Assembly: GCA_036502625.1 (NCBI GenBank)
Contig: DASXYG010000080.1
Span: forward strand, 62,001 to 126,000
Direction: 5' to 3'
Length of the DNA: 64,000 nt
DNA from: DASXYG01 sp036502625
Lineage (GTDB): Bacteria; Actinomycetota; Actinomycetes; Streptosporangiales; Streptosporangiaceae
The notes beneath the pieces are model-generated. The model saw only the letters and a list, made by a program, of their open reading frames with translations, was not told where the DNA came from and did not search any database. This document shows, one piece after another, positions 40,609-49,726 of this stretch (position 1 is the first letter of the stretch; each line of letters begins with the position of its first letter). The position numbers and the translations under genes are program-made.

Positions 40609-41587
40609 CGGCCGCCTCCTTCCGGGCCGGGCGCAGCCGTGCGCCCAGCAGTTCCAGCGACGGGTACAGGCCGATGCGCGCCAGGGCCACGACCGCGGCG
40701 AGCACCACGCCGAACGTGAGGATGCTGCCGCCGCCGGGGATGTCGGACAGCAATTGCGGCACGGCGCCGGCCAGCAGCCCGCCGATCCACGCACCGGGGA
40801 CGCTGCGCGCGCCGCCGACCATGCTGCCGACGAAGATGAACAGCGAGACCTGGAAGGTGAACTCGTCCGGGCTCAGGTAGCCGACGATGTGCCCGTACAG
40901 CACGCCGGACAGCCCGCCGAGCGCCCCGCAGGCGCCCCAGGCCAGCATGGCCACGGCCCAGGCCCGCACACCGAAGCCGCGCGCCGCCGGACCGGCCTCG
41001 GCGTGGGTGAGCAGCAGCCGGCCGGCCCGGCCGCGCAGCGCGACCAGCACGAGCAGCGCGCACACCACGAAGATGCCGGTCACGACGTACGTGTCGGCGA
41101 GCCCGCCGAGTCCGGCCGGGATGCCGCCGGACGTCGGGACGTACATGCCGTCCGAGCCGCCGGTCCACGCCTCGGCGTAGCGGATGACGTCCGGCGCCGC
41201 CCACGCGAGGCCCAGCGTGGCCAGCGCGAGCTGGTGGCCGTGCACCCGGGCGGCGGGGATGGACAGCAGCGCCCCGATGACGGCGCCGGCGGCGATGCCG
41301 ATCAGCCCGGCGAGCCACAGCGGCAGGCCGTGCGCCAGCGCGATCGCGCTCGCGTACGCGCCCACGGCCAGGAAGGCGCCGCCGGCCAGGTTGGCCTCGC
41401 CGAGGTAGCCGACGATGAGGTTGTTGCCGAGCACCGAGAGCGCGAACGCGGTGCCGAGGGCGAACGCGTAGCCGATGTACGGGCCGCCGCCGAGCTCGGC
41501 CGCGAGCGGCGCGAGCGCCAGGGCGGCCAGCAGCACGGCGGTGCGCGAGGTGAACAGCCGGCGCCGCGCCGCCGCGGTCGCGCTCAT
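40601..41587 (-). CDS. livM: branched-chain amino acid-type ABC importer permease, LivM-like
   Basis: A 328-residue membrane protein with about 9-10 segments. Typical LivM parts are VGYLGEANLAGGAFLAVGAYASAI near the N-terminus and the EAA-like loop AARGFGVRAWAVAMLAWGACGALGGLSGVLYGHI. It ends with FVGSMVGGARSVPGAWIGGLLAGAVPQLL. The start ATG 41587 overlaps the livH stop (ATGA). Confidence 0.92.
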   Translation of the reverse strand: MSATAAARRRLFTSRTAVLLAALALAPLAAELGGGPYIGYAFALGTAFALSVLGNNLIVGYLGEANLAGGAFLAVGAYASAIALAHGLPLWLAGLIGIAAGAVIGALLSIPAARVHGHQLALATLGLAWAAPDVIRYAEAWTGGSDGMYVPTSGGIPAGLGGLADTYVVTGIFVVCALLVLVALRGRAGRLLLTHAEAGPAARGFGVRAWAVAMLAWGACGALGGLSGVLYGHIVGYLSPDEFTFQVSLFIFVGSMVGGARSVPGAWIGGLLAGAVPQLLSDIPGGGSILTFGVVLAAVVALARIGLYPSLELLGARLRPARKEAADE

Positions 41588-42456
41588 ACCCGCACCACCG
41601 GGCGGCGCCCGAGCAGGCCGGTCGGCCGGATCGCCAGCACGACGAGCATGAACGCCGCGACGGCGATCAGCACGAGCTTGGACGACGCGAACACGGACAC
41701 GGCGTTCTGGAGGACGCCCACGAGGACGCCGCAGACGAGCGCGCCCACGACGCTCTCGAACCCGCCGGCGACCACGACGGCGAAGCCGTAGACGACCAGC
41801 ACCTCCATGCTGGTGGGCTGAAGTGAGTAGATCGGCGCGACGAACAGCCCGGCGACACCGGCGAGCGCGCCCGCCAGCACCCACGCCAGCGTGCGCAGCC
41901 GCGTCACCGGCACCCCGAGCAGCCGCGTGGCCTCGGCGTTCTCGTTCAGCGCCCGCATCGACGTGCCCGTACGCGTGCGGTCGAAGAACAGGTACAGCGC
42001 GAGGAACACCACGACGCAGACGGCGACGACGACCACGTCGCTGACGCGGATGCTCACCCCGCCGATCCGGGTGAGGCCGCCCTCGGCGACCGCAGGGAAC
42101 GTCCGCACGCTCTGCCCGACGACCACGCCCTCCAGGCCCTGGAGGATCAGCCCGGCGGAGATCGTCAGCACGATCAGGTCGAGTACCGGTCTGCGCCGGA
42201 ACAGCCGGCTGCCGATCACGGTGCCGAGCAGCGCGGACAGCGCGGCCGAGGCCGCGATGGCCACCACGGCGGCGACCGCGTACGGGGCGCCGAGCCGCAG
42301 CGCGCCGTACGCGCAGAACAACCCGACCGCCGCCACGTCGCCGTGCGCGAAGTTGATCACGCCGGTGGTCCGGTAGATCACCACGAGCCCCGCCCCGGTG
42401 ATCGCGTAGATCGCCCCCATGACGATTCCGGTGATCAGTACCTGTGCGGCCAGCAT
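41584..42456 (-). CDS. livH: branched-chain amino acid-type ABC importer permease, LivH-like
   Basis: A 290-residue permease: LITGIVMGAIYAITGAGLVVIYRTTGVINFAHGDVAAVG is the classic LivH N-terminus, and MRALNENAEATRLLGVPVTRLRTLAWVLAGALAGVAG the cytoplasmic coupling loop. ATG 42456 fits the family start; GTG 42465 is an alternative, with GGAAGG either too near or about 11 bases away. It is followed directly by livM. Confidence 0.92.
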   Translation of the reverse strand: MLAAQVLITGIVMGAIYAITGAGLVVIYRTTGVINFAHGDVAAVGLFCAYGALRLGAPYAVAAVVAIAASAALSALLGTVIGSRLFRRRPVLDLIVLTISAGLILQGLEGVVVGQSVRTFPAVAEGGLTRIGGVSIRVSDVVVVAVCVVVFLALYLFFDRTRTGTSMRALNENAEATRLLGVPVTRLRTLAWVLAGALAGVAGLFVAPIYSLQPTSMEVLVVYGFAVVVAGGFESVVGALVCGVLVGVLQNAVSVFASSKLVLIAVAAFMLVVLAIRPTGLLGRRPVVRV

Positions 42457-42475
42457 CAGCCCCACCGCCTTCCGA

Positions 42476-43660
42476 CTACGGTTTCGTGAGCGGCACCGGC
42501 GGCAGCACGGTGGGCTTCGTCCACGGTTTGAAGGTCGAGCCGACGAGCTTGTAGACGCGCTCCTCGGAGTTGCCCAGGTGGGAGCCGTGGCTCCAGGACA
42601 GGCCGTGCACGTAGGGGTTGTCGACGCGCAGGGAGTCCGCGGCGGCGCGGATGTTGTCCTTGGTCGGCGGCCGGCCGTTCGCCGTCGCCTTCTTCACGAC
42701 CTGCGCGCACACGGTGGCCAGGCTCCAGCCCTGGAGCACGTTGGAGTCGAACGCGTCGCTGGGGAAGTACCTCCTGGTCGCCGTGCGGGCCAGCGCGGCC
42801 GGCGGGTCGGTGGTCGCGACGATCCAGTTCTCCCAGTACGACCGGCCGGAGATCAGCCCGTTCGTCAGCGCGACGGTGCTGGAGTCGGCCGCGAAGAACG
42901 GGCCGCCGATGACCGGGTCGAACCCGATCTGGTGGGCGTTCTTCACCAGCAGCGACAGGGGTACGGCGACCGCCCACACGATCGTGAAGTCCGGCTTGGC
43001 CGCCTGGAGCTTCGACGCCTCGGCGGTCAGGTCGGTGGAGGTCCGCGAGATCGGCAGGGCGGCCACGAGCTTCTTGCCGAGCCTGTTCACCTCGTACTTC
43101 ACGCCGTCGACGGCCGGGCCGCCCACGTCGTCGTCCTCGTAGGCGACCGCGATCCGCTGGGCGTGCAGCTTCTGCACGGCGAACCGGACCAGGTTGGCGG
43201 TCTCCCGTTCGTACGGCGGCACCACGCCGAACTGGGTGGACGACGTCGGGGTGAACAGCGCGGTCGCGCCGGTGGCCGGCGCGATGTTGGGCACCTTCTG
43301 CACCCCGAGGTACGGCTTGACCGCCAGGTTCTCCGGCGAGCCCACGGCCGAGCACATCATCTGCGCCTGGTCGCGCAGCACGAGCTGCCGCACCGCCGCG
43401 GGGGACTTCGACGGGTCGTACTGGTCGTCGGCGCGGCTGACCTCGATCCGCCTGCCGTTGATGCCGCCGTTCCTGGCGTTGAGCATCCGGAAGTACGCCT
43501 CGGCGCCGTCGTTGATGCTGCGCTGCGCGGCGAAGGCACCGGACGCGGGGCCCGATATGCCGATGTTGATCGTGTTGCCGGACGCGCGGCTGCCGCATCC
43601 GGCGAGGGTCAGGATTCCGATCGTGGCGAGTACGGCACAGCACCGTGCGGGGATTTTCAC
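42476..43660 (-). CDS. livK: ABC importer substrate-binding lipoprotein, LivK-like
   Basis: A 394-residue periplasmic-type binding protein. The signal peptide ends in the lipobox LTLAGC with lipidated Cys22, and the mature part begins NTINIGISGPASGAFAAQR, typical of type I (Leu/Ile/Val-binding fold) proteins. Later segments include AQRIAVAYEDDDVGGPAVDGVK. In actinobacteria many Liv-type systems import aromatic acids, amides or other carboxylates and not amino acids; catabolic genes downstream on the operon support that here. Confidence 0.93.
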   Translation of the reverse strand: MKIPARCCAVLATIGILTLAGCGSRASGNTINIGISGPASGAFAAQRSINDGAEAYFRMLNARNGGINGRRIEVSRADDQYDPSKSPAAVRQLVLRDQAQMMCSAVGSPENLAVKPYLGVQKVPNIAPATGATALFTPTSSTQFGVVPPYERETANLVRFAVQKLHAQRIAVAYEDDDVGGPAVDGVKYEVNRLGKKLVAALPISRTSTDLTAEASKLQAAKPDFTIVWAVAVPLSLLVKNAHQIGFDPVIGGPFFAADSSTVALTNGLISGRSYWENWIVATTDPPAALARTATRRYFPSDAFDSNVLQGWSLATVCAQVVKKATANGRPPTKDNIRAAADSLRVDNPYVHGLSWSHGSHLGNSEERVYKLVGSTFKPWTKPTVLPPVPLTKP

Positions 43661-43688
43661 GGTGGTTCCTTTGGGGGAGGGGATCGGG

Positions 43689-44432
43689 TCAGTCGTCGTC
43701 GAGTGGGAGGTCGTCGGGGAGCTGCCAGTCCGCCACCTGTTCGGTGTAGGCGTGCACGTGCTTGAGCATGCGGCGCATCGCCGCGTCGGGATCGCCGCCG
43801 CGTATCGCGTCGAGGATGCGCTCGTGTGCGTGCAGGACCTGGGGTCTGACCTCGGCGCTCTTGCGCGACGACTGGGTGATGCCGAGCTCGATCCCGCGGC
43901 CGATGGCCGACATGAACGCGCTCAGCAGCTCGTTGTGGCTCGCCTCCGCGATGGCGAGGTGCCAGGCGGCGTTGGCCTCGGTGAAGTCGGCCTGGCGGAT
44001 CCGCTTGACCGACATCCGGTCGTGCAGCCGGCCCAGGGTCTCCAGGTCGGCGTCGGTGCGCGCCCGGGCGGCCAGCCGCGCGCACATCGGCTCGATCGCC
44101 TCGCGGGTCTCGAGCAGCGAGGCGAAGCTCATTTTCCGGCCGCGGATGAACACGTCCAGGGACCGGACGACGTCGTCGACGTGCGGTAGCTGCACGACGC
44201 TGCCGCCCTTGGCGCCCGGCCGCGACGTGATGAGCCCCGCCGCCTGGAGGAGCCGAAGGGCCTCGCGCACGGTGCTGCGGCCCAGGCCGGTCTGCTCGGC
44301 CAGCTCGCGTTCCGTGGGCATCACCGTCCCCTCGCTGAGCTGCCCGTCGAGGATCGCGGTGCGAATCCGCTCGGCCAGCAGGCTGGACGCGGTCTGGTTC
44401 ACGACCGGCCCGAAGACCCGGTCTGCGTTCAT
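43689..44432 (-). CDS. GntR family regulator (FCD subfamily)
   Basis: A 247-residue regulator: LLAERIRTAILDGQLSEGTVMPTERELAEQTGLGRSTVREALRLLQAAGLITSRPGAKGGSVV is the helix-turn-helix and wing, and the FCD domain has the ligands E-x3 in LLETREAIEP, D/H in FTEANAAWHLAIAEASHN and HAHERILDAIRGGD. AGGAG precedes ATG 44432. It lies at the head of the Liv operon and is divergent from the CaiB operon at 44557, so it probably controls both. Confidence 0.92.
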   Translation of the reverse strand: MNADRVFGPVVNQTASSLLAERIRTAILDGQLSEGTVMPTERELAEQTGLGRSTVREALRLLQAAGLITSRPGAKGGSVVQLPHVDDVVRSLDVFIRGRKMSFASLLETREAIEPMCARLAARARTDADLETLGRLHDRMSVKRIRQADFTEANAAWHLAIAEASHNELLSAFMSAIGRGIELGITQSSRKSAEVRPQVLHAHERILDAIRGGDPDAAMRRMLKHVHAYTEQVADWQLPDDLPLDDD

Positions 44433-44477
44433 CGGTGCTCCTGAGGTGTCGGGGCCACTCCAGCCCAGCCCCATTAT

Positions 44478-44503
44478 GTCTGTCAAGACCTATTGTCAGA
44501 CCA
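44478..44503. promoter_or_regulatory. GntR operator candidates in divergent promoter
   Basis: TTGTCAGACCA (44493-44503) fits the FadR/FCD consensus TNGTNNNACNA, and ATTGTCAGAC (44492-44501) is identical to the core at 31764. A second, looser site GTCTGTCAAGAC (44478-44489) is beside it. On the minus strand, the same stretch reads TTGACA, a likely -35 for the GntR-liv operon, so binding would block it. Confidence 0.6.
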
Positions 44504-44556
44504 AAAGACCAGATCTACCCTCAAGGTCATCCCCGCGTCGACTGGAGACCTCCGCG

Positions 44557-45744
44557 ATGACACGAGCGCTCGACGGGCTGCTGGTCCTGGACCTCGGGCA
44601 GATCTACAACGGGCCCTACTGCGGCATGCTGCTCGCCCACCTCGGCGCCGAGGTGATCAAGGTCGAGTCCCCGGCCGGCGACCCGACGCGATGGCGGGCC
44701 GCGGGCGAGGAGTCCTATCCGTTCCTGATGCTCAACGGCAACAAGCACGGCCTGCGGCTGAACCTCAAGGACGAGGCCGGGCGCGCGCTGTTCCTGCGGC
44801 TCGCCGAGCGTGCCGACGTCGTCGTCGAGAACTTCGGGCCCGGCGTGATCGAGCGCCTCGGCCTCGGGCACGCCGCGCTGTCCGAGGTCAACCCGCGGAT
44901 CATCCTCGCGTCCGGCAAGGGCTTCGGCAACGACGGGCCGTACCGCGACTATCCGGCGATGGACATCACGATCCAGGCGATGACCGGCGTCATGGAGATC
45001 AACGGCTTCCCTGACAGCCCGCCGGTGAAGGCCGGCATCGCCCCCGCCGACTTCGCCGGCGGCACCCACCTGCTCGCGGCCATCCTCGCCGCGCTGTACC
45101 AGCGGGAGCGGACCGGCCAGGGCCAGCATGTCGAGGTGTCCATGCAGGACGCGCTGCTGCCCACGCTGACCTCGAACCTCGGCGGCTACTACTCCTCCGG
45201 CGGCACGCTCCCGGAGCGTACGGGCAACCGGCACGGCGGGCTCTCGGTCTGCCCGTACAACGTCTATCCGACCGCCGACGGCTGGGTGTCCGTCCTGTGC
45301 GTGACCGACCGCCATTGGGAGCGGTTCTGTGCCGTGATGGACCGCCCCGACCTGTGGGAGCGCACCGAGCTGCGCACGACCGTGGGCCGCAGCGCGCACA
45401 TGGACGAGGTGGACGGGATCGTCGGCGAATGGACCGCCCGGCTCCCGAAGGCCGAGGCGTTCCGGCTGCTGCGCGAGGCGGGCATCCCGGCGGCGCCGCT
45501 GCTGCGCCTGGCCGAGGTGGCCCACGACCCGCACATCCGCCACCGCGGCATGCTGCGCGACGTGGAGCACCCGACCATGGGCACGGTCACCACGTTCGGC
45601 ACGCCGCTGCGGATGTCGCGGTCCGAACCCGTCGCGTCCACCGCCGCGCCGCTGCACGGCCAGCACTCCCGCGACGTGCTGCGCCGCCACCTCGACCTGA
45701 CCGACGCCGAACTGGACCGGCTGGCCGCCGACCAGGTGATCTAG
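44557..45744 (+). CDS. CaiB/BaiF family (class III) CoA-transferase
   Basis: A 395-residue CoA-transferase: GLLVLDLGQIYNGPYCGMLLAHLGAEVIKVESP at the N-terminus, the catalytic Asp in GIAPADFAGGTHLLAAIL (~168), and EAGIPAAPLLRLAEVAHDPHI at the C-terminus. ATG 44557 follows GGAGAC. It heads the plus-strand operon with two hot-dog dehydratases and an enoyl-CoA hydratase. It may activate the acid that the Liv system imports, using CoA from a product ester. Confidence 0.9.
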   Translation: MTRALDGLLVLDLGQIYNGPYCGMLLAHLGAEVIKVESPAGDPTRWRAAGEESYPFLMLNGNKHGLRLNLKDEAGRALFLRLAERADVVVENFGPGVIERLGLGHAALSEVNPRIILASGKGFGNDGPYRDYPAMDITIQAMTGVMEINGFPDSPPVKAGIAPADFAGGTHLLAAILAALYQRERTGQGQHVEVSMQDALLPTLTSNLGGYYSSGGTLPERTGNRHGGLSVCPYNVYPTADGWVSVLCVTDRHWERFCAVMDRPDLWERTELRTTVGRSAHMDEVDGIVGEWTARLPKAEAFRLLREAGIPAAPLLRLAEVAHDPHIRHRGMLRDVEHPTMGTVTTFGTPLRMSRSEPVASTAAPLHGQHSRDVLRRHLDLTDAELDRLAADQVI

Positions 45745-45751
45745 GAGAACG

Positions 45752-46252
45752 ATGAGCGTAGACGAGAGGCTGCTCGCCGACATCCGGGCGAACATCGGGG
45801 TCACGCAGCGCACCGACCTCGGGGAGATCACCGCGCTGCACATCCGCCGGTACGCCCTGGCCGTCGGCGAGGAGAACCCGCTGCACACCGACGCCGAGCA
45901 CGCCAGGTCGCTCGGCTACCCGGACGTCGTCGCGCCGCCGAACATGCTGCCGTCGGTCATCGAGTGGGGCGTCGGGCATCCCGAAGCCGAGCTGAACACT
46001 GACGGGACGACCGGCGAGCACCTGTACGGGGTGGACACGTCGAGCGTCCGCACGATGGGCGGCGGCGAGACCATGACGTTCCACCGGCTCGTCGTCGCCG
46101 GCTCGCGGGTGACCCAGACGACCACGCTGACCGACGCGACCCTGCGCGAGGCGCGGACCGGCCCGATGATCATCGTCGGCTACCGGAACCAGTACCACGA
46201 CGAGCACGGCACGGAGCTGATGACCTGTGACCGCACGATGCTGCTGCGCTGA
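45752..46252 (+). CDS. FAS1-like/MaoC-type hot-dog dehydratase, first half
   Basis: A 166-residue hot-dog protein: LHIRRYALAVGEENPLHTDAEHARSLGYPDVVAPPNMLP matches the N-terminal MaoC_dehydrat_N (FAS1-like) domain, in which this subunit shapes the acyl pocket but the catalytic His/Asp are in the partner. The partner gene follows 9 bases later. Together they probably form an (R)-specific or mesaconyl-type enoyl-CoA hydratase. TAGGAGAACG before the ATG gives a good ribosome site. Confidence 0.87.
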   Translation: MSVDERLLADIRANIGVTQRTDLGEITALHIRRYALAVGEENPLHTDAEHARSLGYPDVVAPPNMLPSVIEWGVGHPEAELNTDGTTGEHLYGVDTSSVRTMGGGETMTFHRLVVAGSRVTQTTTLTDATLREARTGPMIIVGYRNQYHDEHGTELMTCDRTMLLR

Positions 46253-46261
46253 GGAGATGCG

Positions 46262-46693
46262 ATGAGCGACCGATACGCGGCGATCAGCGTCGGCGACGAG
46301 CTGCCGGAACAGGTGCACCGGCCCAGCCACGTGCAACTGTTCCGCTACAGCGCGGCAACCTGGAACAGCCACCGCATCCACTACGACACCGCGTACGCGC
46401 GGGTCGAGGGCTATCCCGACGTGCTCGTCCACTCCCACCTGCACGGCGCGTTCCTCACCCGCCTGTGCACCGACTGGATGGGCCCGACCGGCCGGCTGGT
46501 CAGCCTTTCGCTCCAGGTCAAGCGGTTCGCGACGCCGGAGCACACGCTGACCTGCCGCGGCCGGGTCGTCGGCAAACAGATCGCGGACGGAGAGGGACGG
46601 ATCACCGTGGACATCGAGGAAGTACGCGACGACGGCACGGTCTGCGCCCCGGGCCAGGCCGTCATCGGGTTCCCGCTCGAGGCGACCGCATGA
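46262..46693 (+). CDS. MaoC family hot-dog dehydratase, second half
   Basis: A 143-residue MaoC domain. The hydratase motif is SHRIHYDTAYARVEGYPDVLVHSHL, with the catalytic Asp/His (RIHYDxxYA) and the helix that follows. Homologues pair with the FAS1-like protein encoded just upstream and add water to an enoyl-CoA. It ends in an ATGA overlap with the enoyl-CoA hydratase gene. Confidence 0.9.
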   Translation: MSDRYAAISVGDELPEQVHRPSHVQLFRYSAATWNSHRIHYDTAYARVEGYPDVLVHSHLHGAFLTRLCTDWMGPTGRLVSLSLQVKRFATPEHTLTCRGRVVGKQIADGEGRITVDIEEVRDDGTVCAPGQAVIGFPLEATA

Positions 46694-47460
46694 CCGGCGG
46701 GCAGGTGCGCTACGAGGTCCGCGGCCACGTGGCGGAGGTCGTCATCGACGACCCGGCCAAGCGCAACGCGCTGTCCGCGCCGGTCGTCGCGGGGCTGCAC
46801 GCGGCCCTGGACCGCGCCGCCGCCGACGCGGCCGTCCGCGTCGTCACGCTCACCGCGGTCGGCCACGTCTTCTGCGCGGGCGCCGACCTGAAGGACGAGC
46901 CGCGGAACGCCGGCGACTCCGACGTGCGCGCGCTGCGCGCCACGAAGCTGTTCGGCGCGCTGCTCGACTGCCCCAAACCGCTCGTGGCCAGGGTCAACGG
47001 CCACGCGCGCGCCGCCGGCGTCGGCCTGGTCGGCGCCTGCGACATCGCGATCGCCACGGAGGAGGCGACCTTCGCGATCAACGAGGTACGGGTGGGCCTG
47101 CTGCCCGCCACGGTCGCCGTGCCCCTGGCCACCCGGATGGCCCCGTCGGCGATGCGCCGCTACGCCCTGACCGGCGAGACGTTCACCGCCGCCGACGCCG
47201 TACGCGCCGGCCTGCTCGACGACGCCGTGGCCGCGGCCGGCCTCGACGCGGCGGTGGCGGCGGTCACCGATCACTTCGGCGCGTGCGAACCCGACGTCCT
47301 CCAGCGCGTCAAGCCGTTCTTCGCCGCCGTGGCCCGGACGACCCGCGAACAGGCCGCCGACCTGGCCCTGGCCGAGTCGCAGCGCGCCTTCGCGTCGCCG
47401 ACCGCCGCCGAAGGCCGCCGCGCCTTCCGCGAGCGCCGCCCGCCGGCGTGGAGCACGTGA
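46690..47460 (+). CDS. enoyl-CoA hydratase/isomerase family protein
   Basis: A 256-residue crotonase: VAEVVIDDPAKRNALSAPVV, the first oxyanion loop HVFCAGADLKDE, the second GHARAAGVGLVGACDIAIA, then the helix FAINEVRVGLLPA with the first catalytic Glu position. C-terminal helices include ALTGETFTAADAVRAGLLDDAV. ATG 46690 overlaps the MaoC stop. With two types of hydratase in one operon, a branched substrate that needs two hydrations (or an isomerisation) may be processed. Confidence 0.9.
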   Translation: MTGGQVRYEVRGHVAEVVIDDPAKRNALSAPVVAGLHAALDRAAADAAVRVVTLTAVGHVFCAGADLKDEPRNAGDSDVRALRATKLFGALLDCPKPLVARVNGHARAAGVGLVGACDIAIATEEATFAINEVRVGLLPATVAVPLATRMAPSAMRRYALTGETFTAADAVRAGLLDDAVAAAGLDAAVAAVTDHFGACEPDVLQRVKPFFAAVARTTREQAADLALAESQRAFASPTAAEGRRAFRERRPPAWST

Positions 47461-47467
47461 CCTGCGG

Positions 47468-49393
47468 CTAGTCGTCGACGCGTTCGAACTGCGCCGCCTG
47501 CATCCGGTACATCGCGGCGTACTCGCCGTCGGTCTCCATCAGCGCGTCGTGCGTGCCCTCCTCGGCGACCCGGCCGTCCTTCAGCAGGTAGATGCGGTCG
47601 GCGCGGGAGATCGACGCGAGCCGGTGGGTGATGAGGATGACCGTACGGCCCTGCGCGGCCAGCTCGATGACGCGGTTGAAGACGGCGATCTCCGCGCGCG
47701 GGTCGAGCGCCGAGGTCGGCTCGTCGAAGACGAGGACGGAGGCGTCCCGGTACCAGGCGCGGGCCAGGCCGATGCGCTGCCACTGGCCGCCGGACAGCAT
47801 CGTGCCGCCGAAGAACTCCCGGGCCAGCAGCGCGTCCCAGCCGTCGTCGAGCCGGTCGACGACCTCGTCGGCGCCGGTCGCCTCGGCGGCCGCGCGCAGC
47901 CGGTCGCCGGTGGGCGTGTCCCGCGCGCGGCCGATCGTCACGTTGACGCGCGCGGTGAACGGCCACTGCACGCAGTTCTGCGTCATCAGCGCGACCTGGT
48001 CGCACAGCGTCGCCCGGTCGTACCGGCCGGTGGGCACCCCGTTCCAGGCGACCTCGCCGCCGGACGGCAGGTACAACCCGGTGAGCAGCTTGATGAGCGT
48101 GGACTTGCCGGAGCCGTTCTCGCCGGCGAACGCGACCACCTCGCCGCGGCGGATCGTCACGTCCACGCCGTCCAGCGCGGGCCGTGCCGCGCCCGGGTAG
48201 GTGAACCGCAGGTCGCGGGTCGCGATCGTGGCGGGCGGGCGGCGCAGTCTGTGCCCGTAGCCGGCGGGGGGCATCAGGGCGTCGGCCTTGCGGCAGGCCT
48301 CGTGCCAGTCGGTGACGTACAGGGCGTCCTCGAAGAGCTGCTGGCTCTGCGCCAGGAACGCGGTGACGCTCATCGTGCTGCCGCGGATCGCGAAGCCCGC
48401 GGTCGCGGCGACGGCCAGCGGGATGTAGCCGACGGCGGTGAGCGCGATCAGCACGCCGTAGCTGAGCATCGCCGCGCCGCCCGCCGCGGTTCCGGCCAGG
48501 AGCTTGACCCGCGACTCGTGGTCCGCCAGCCGCGTCTCCTCCGCCACCGACGTCGCGGACATCCGCGCGTACTGGTCGAGCAGGAACCGCTGCGCCCCGT
48601 GCACCCGCACCTCCTCCGCGAAGTCGCGGTGGGTCAGGCACATGATCAGCATTTCCAACTGGCGGAACAGCGACATGCGGCGGCGCATCGACAGGTGCCG
48701 TACGCCCGCCGTGCGCGCCACCGCCCACGCCTTCGGGACCACCGCGACGAACAGCAGCGGCACCAGGCTCGGTTCGAGCACGGCCAGCACCGACCCCGCG
48801 GTCGCCACCGAGATCAGGCCGTTGAACATCGCGACGGCCCGGTCGTTGACCCGCTGCGCGGCGTCCGTGCCCCGGCGGCCCGCGGACAGCAGGTCGTTGA
48901 ACTCCGCGTCCTCGATCGCGCTCAGCTCCACGTACGCGGCGCGCCGCAGCAGGGTGTGCAGCGCCGTACGGGCCACCTGCGGGCCGAGCCGGCCGGCGTA
49001 CCGCGCGCTGGCCGCGTCGCAGGTGCCGCGCACCGCGGACGCGCCCACCAGCACGGCGACGGCGGGGAGCGCGGCGACCAGGCCGGCCGCGCTCCCGGTC
49101 GAGCCCAGCAGGCCGGCGAGCACGCTCCGCATCGCCATGTACGTCGCGGCGGTGGCCACCCCGATGAGGAGCTGGGACGCGATCACGACCACGAACGCGG
49201 ACCGGTCGGCGGACCAGCTCAGCCGGGCGGTCATCGCGACCACCCGCGGGAGCCGGCGGATCTTGGCCCGCCGGGTGGCCCGGCCGCCGGCCTGGGCGCG
49301 GTCCTCCTGGACGAACCGGATGCCGCGCCCGAACAGCGGGTCCCGCCCGGCCGCGGGCGCGGCCGGGTCGGGGACCCCGACCGGTTCTCCCAT
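47468..49393 (-). CDS. lanT: ABC exporter (fused permease-ATPase), lanthipeptide LanT-like
   Basis: A 641-residue half-transporter. About six membrane segments cover residues ~55-330 (FVVVIASQLLIGVATAATYMA and LLSYGVLIALTAVGYIPLAVAATAGFAI among them). The ATPase has Walker A AGENGSGKSTLIKLL, signature MLSGGQWQRIGLARA, Walker B VLVFDEPTSALD and the switch ILITHRLAS. There is no N-terminal C39 peptidase domain, so it would not cut the leader itself. ATG 49393 lacks a clear ribosome site; GTG 49408, 4 bases after the precursor stop, is an alternative. Being next to a precursor gene, it most likely exports the lanthipeptides. Confidence 0.88.
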   Translation of the reverse strand: MGEPVGVPDPAAPAAGRDPLFGRGIRFVQEDRAQAGGRATRRAKIRRLPRVVAMTARLSWSADRSAFVVVIASQLLIGVATAATYMAMRSVLAGLLGSTGSAAGLVAALPAVAVLVGASAVRGTCDAASARYAGRLGPQVARTALHTLLRRAAYVELSAIEDAEFNDLLSAGRRGTDAAQRVNDRAVAMFNGLISVATAGSVLAVLEPSLVPLLFVAVVPKAWAVARTAGVRHLSMRRRMSLFRQLEMLIMCLTHRDFAEEVRVHGAQRFLLDQYARMSATSVAEETRLADHESRVKLLAGTAAGGAAMLSYGVLIALTAVGYIPLAVAATAGFAIRGSTMSVTAFLAQSQQLFEDALYVTDWHEACRKADALMPPAGYGHRLRRPPATIATRDLRFTYPGAARPALDGVDVTIRRGEVVAFAGENGSGKSTLIKLLTGLYLPSGGEVAWNGVPTGRYDRATLCDQVALMTQNCVQWPFTARVNVTIGRARDTPTGDRLRAAAEATGADEVVDRLDDGWDALLAREFFGGTMLSGGQWQRIGLARAWYRDASVLVFDEPTSALDPRAEIAVFNRVIELAAQGRTVILITHRLASISRADRIYLLKDGRVAEEGTHDALMETDGEYAAMYRMQAAQFERVDD

Positions 49394-49412
49394 GGAGAGC
49401 CGGTTCACCGTG

Positions 49413-49637
49413 TCAGCACGCGCACGGGCTGCCCGTCGCGCCGGCGCACGTGAACGCGCAGGTGGCACACGTGTAGCACGTGGCGCACTCGGTCGGGCCG
49501 CCCGAAGGGGCGCATCCGAGCTGGCTGTCCGTCGCCATGCGGACGATGCCCGGCGCCCCGCCCGGCTGCGGCCGGAACACCGACTCCCAGCCGTTCGCCA
49601 CGCCGCCGACCTGCAGGTCGAGGTCGAACTCACCCAT
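49413..49637 (-). CDS. lanA1: FxLD-type lanthipeptide precursor A
   Basis: A 74-residue precursor with no signal peptide. The leader begins GEFDLDLQVGG (FxLD motif at F4-D5-L6-D7) and shares GWESVFRPQP with precursor B. The C-terminal half is rich in Cys (42, 51, 54, 57, 60, 64, 72, 74) and Ser/Thr (ten after residue 35), with T-C units repeated at 53-54, 56-57, 59-60 and 63-64. The end GATGSPCAC is common to both precursors. LanB would dehydrate Ser/Thr and LanC would close thioether rings. The leader/core border is not visible; a cut near residues 34-41 is possible. GGTGGAAG precedes ATG 49637. Confidence 0.92.
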   Translation of the reverse strand: MGEFDLDLQVGGVANGWESVFRPQPGGAPGIVRMATDSQLGCAPSGGPTECATCYTCATCAFTCAGATGSPCAC

Positions 49638-49657
49638 GCTTCCACCCTTTCTTCGTC

Positions 49658-49707
49658 GTGACCTGGTGGTCACGTACGGGCACAATAGCCACGATCAGGC
49701 CGGTCAA
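49658..49707 (-). promoter_or_regulatory. promoter/operator block of precursor A
   Basis: Read on the minus strand: TTGACC (49707-49702), 14 bases, TATTGT as a -10-like hexamer (49687-49682), 6 bases, then the inverted repeat GTGAC-N6-GTCAC (49658-49673; arms grow to CGTGACC/GGTCACG). The block aligns without gaps to the one before precursor B. The repeat would overlap the transcription start, where a repressor or sensor could act; it ends 20 bases before the ATG. Confidence 0.65.
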
Positions 49708-49726
49708 CATCGCGTTGTCCGGCCGG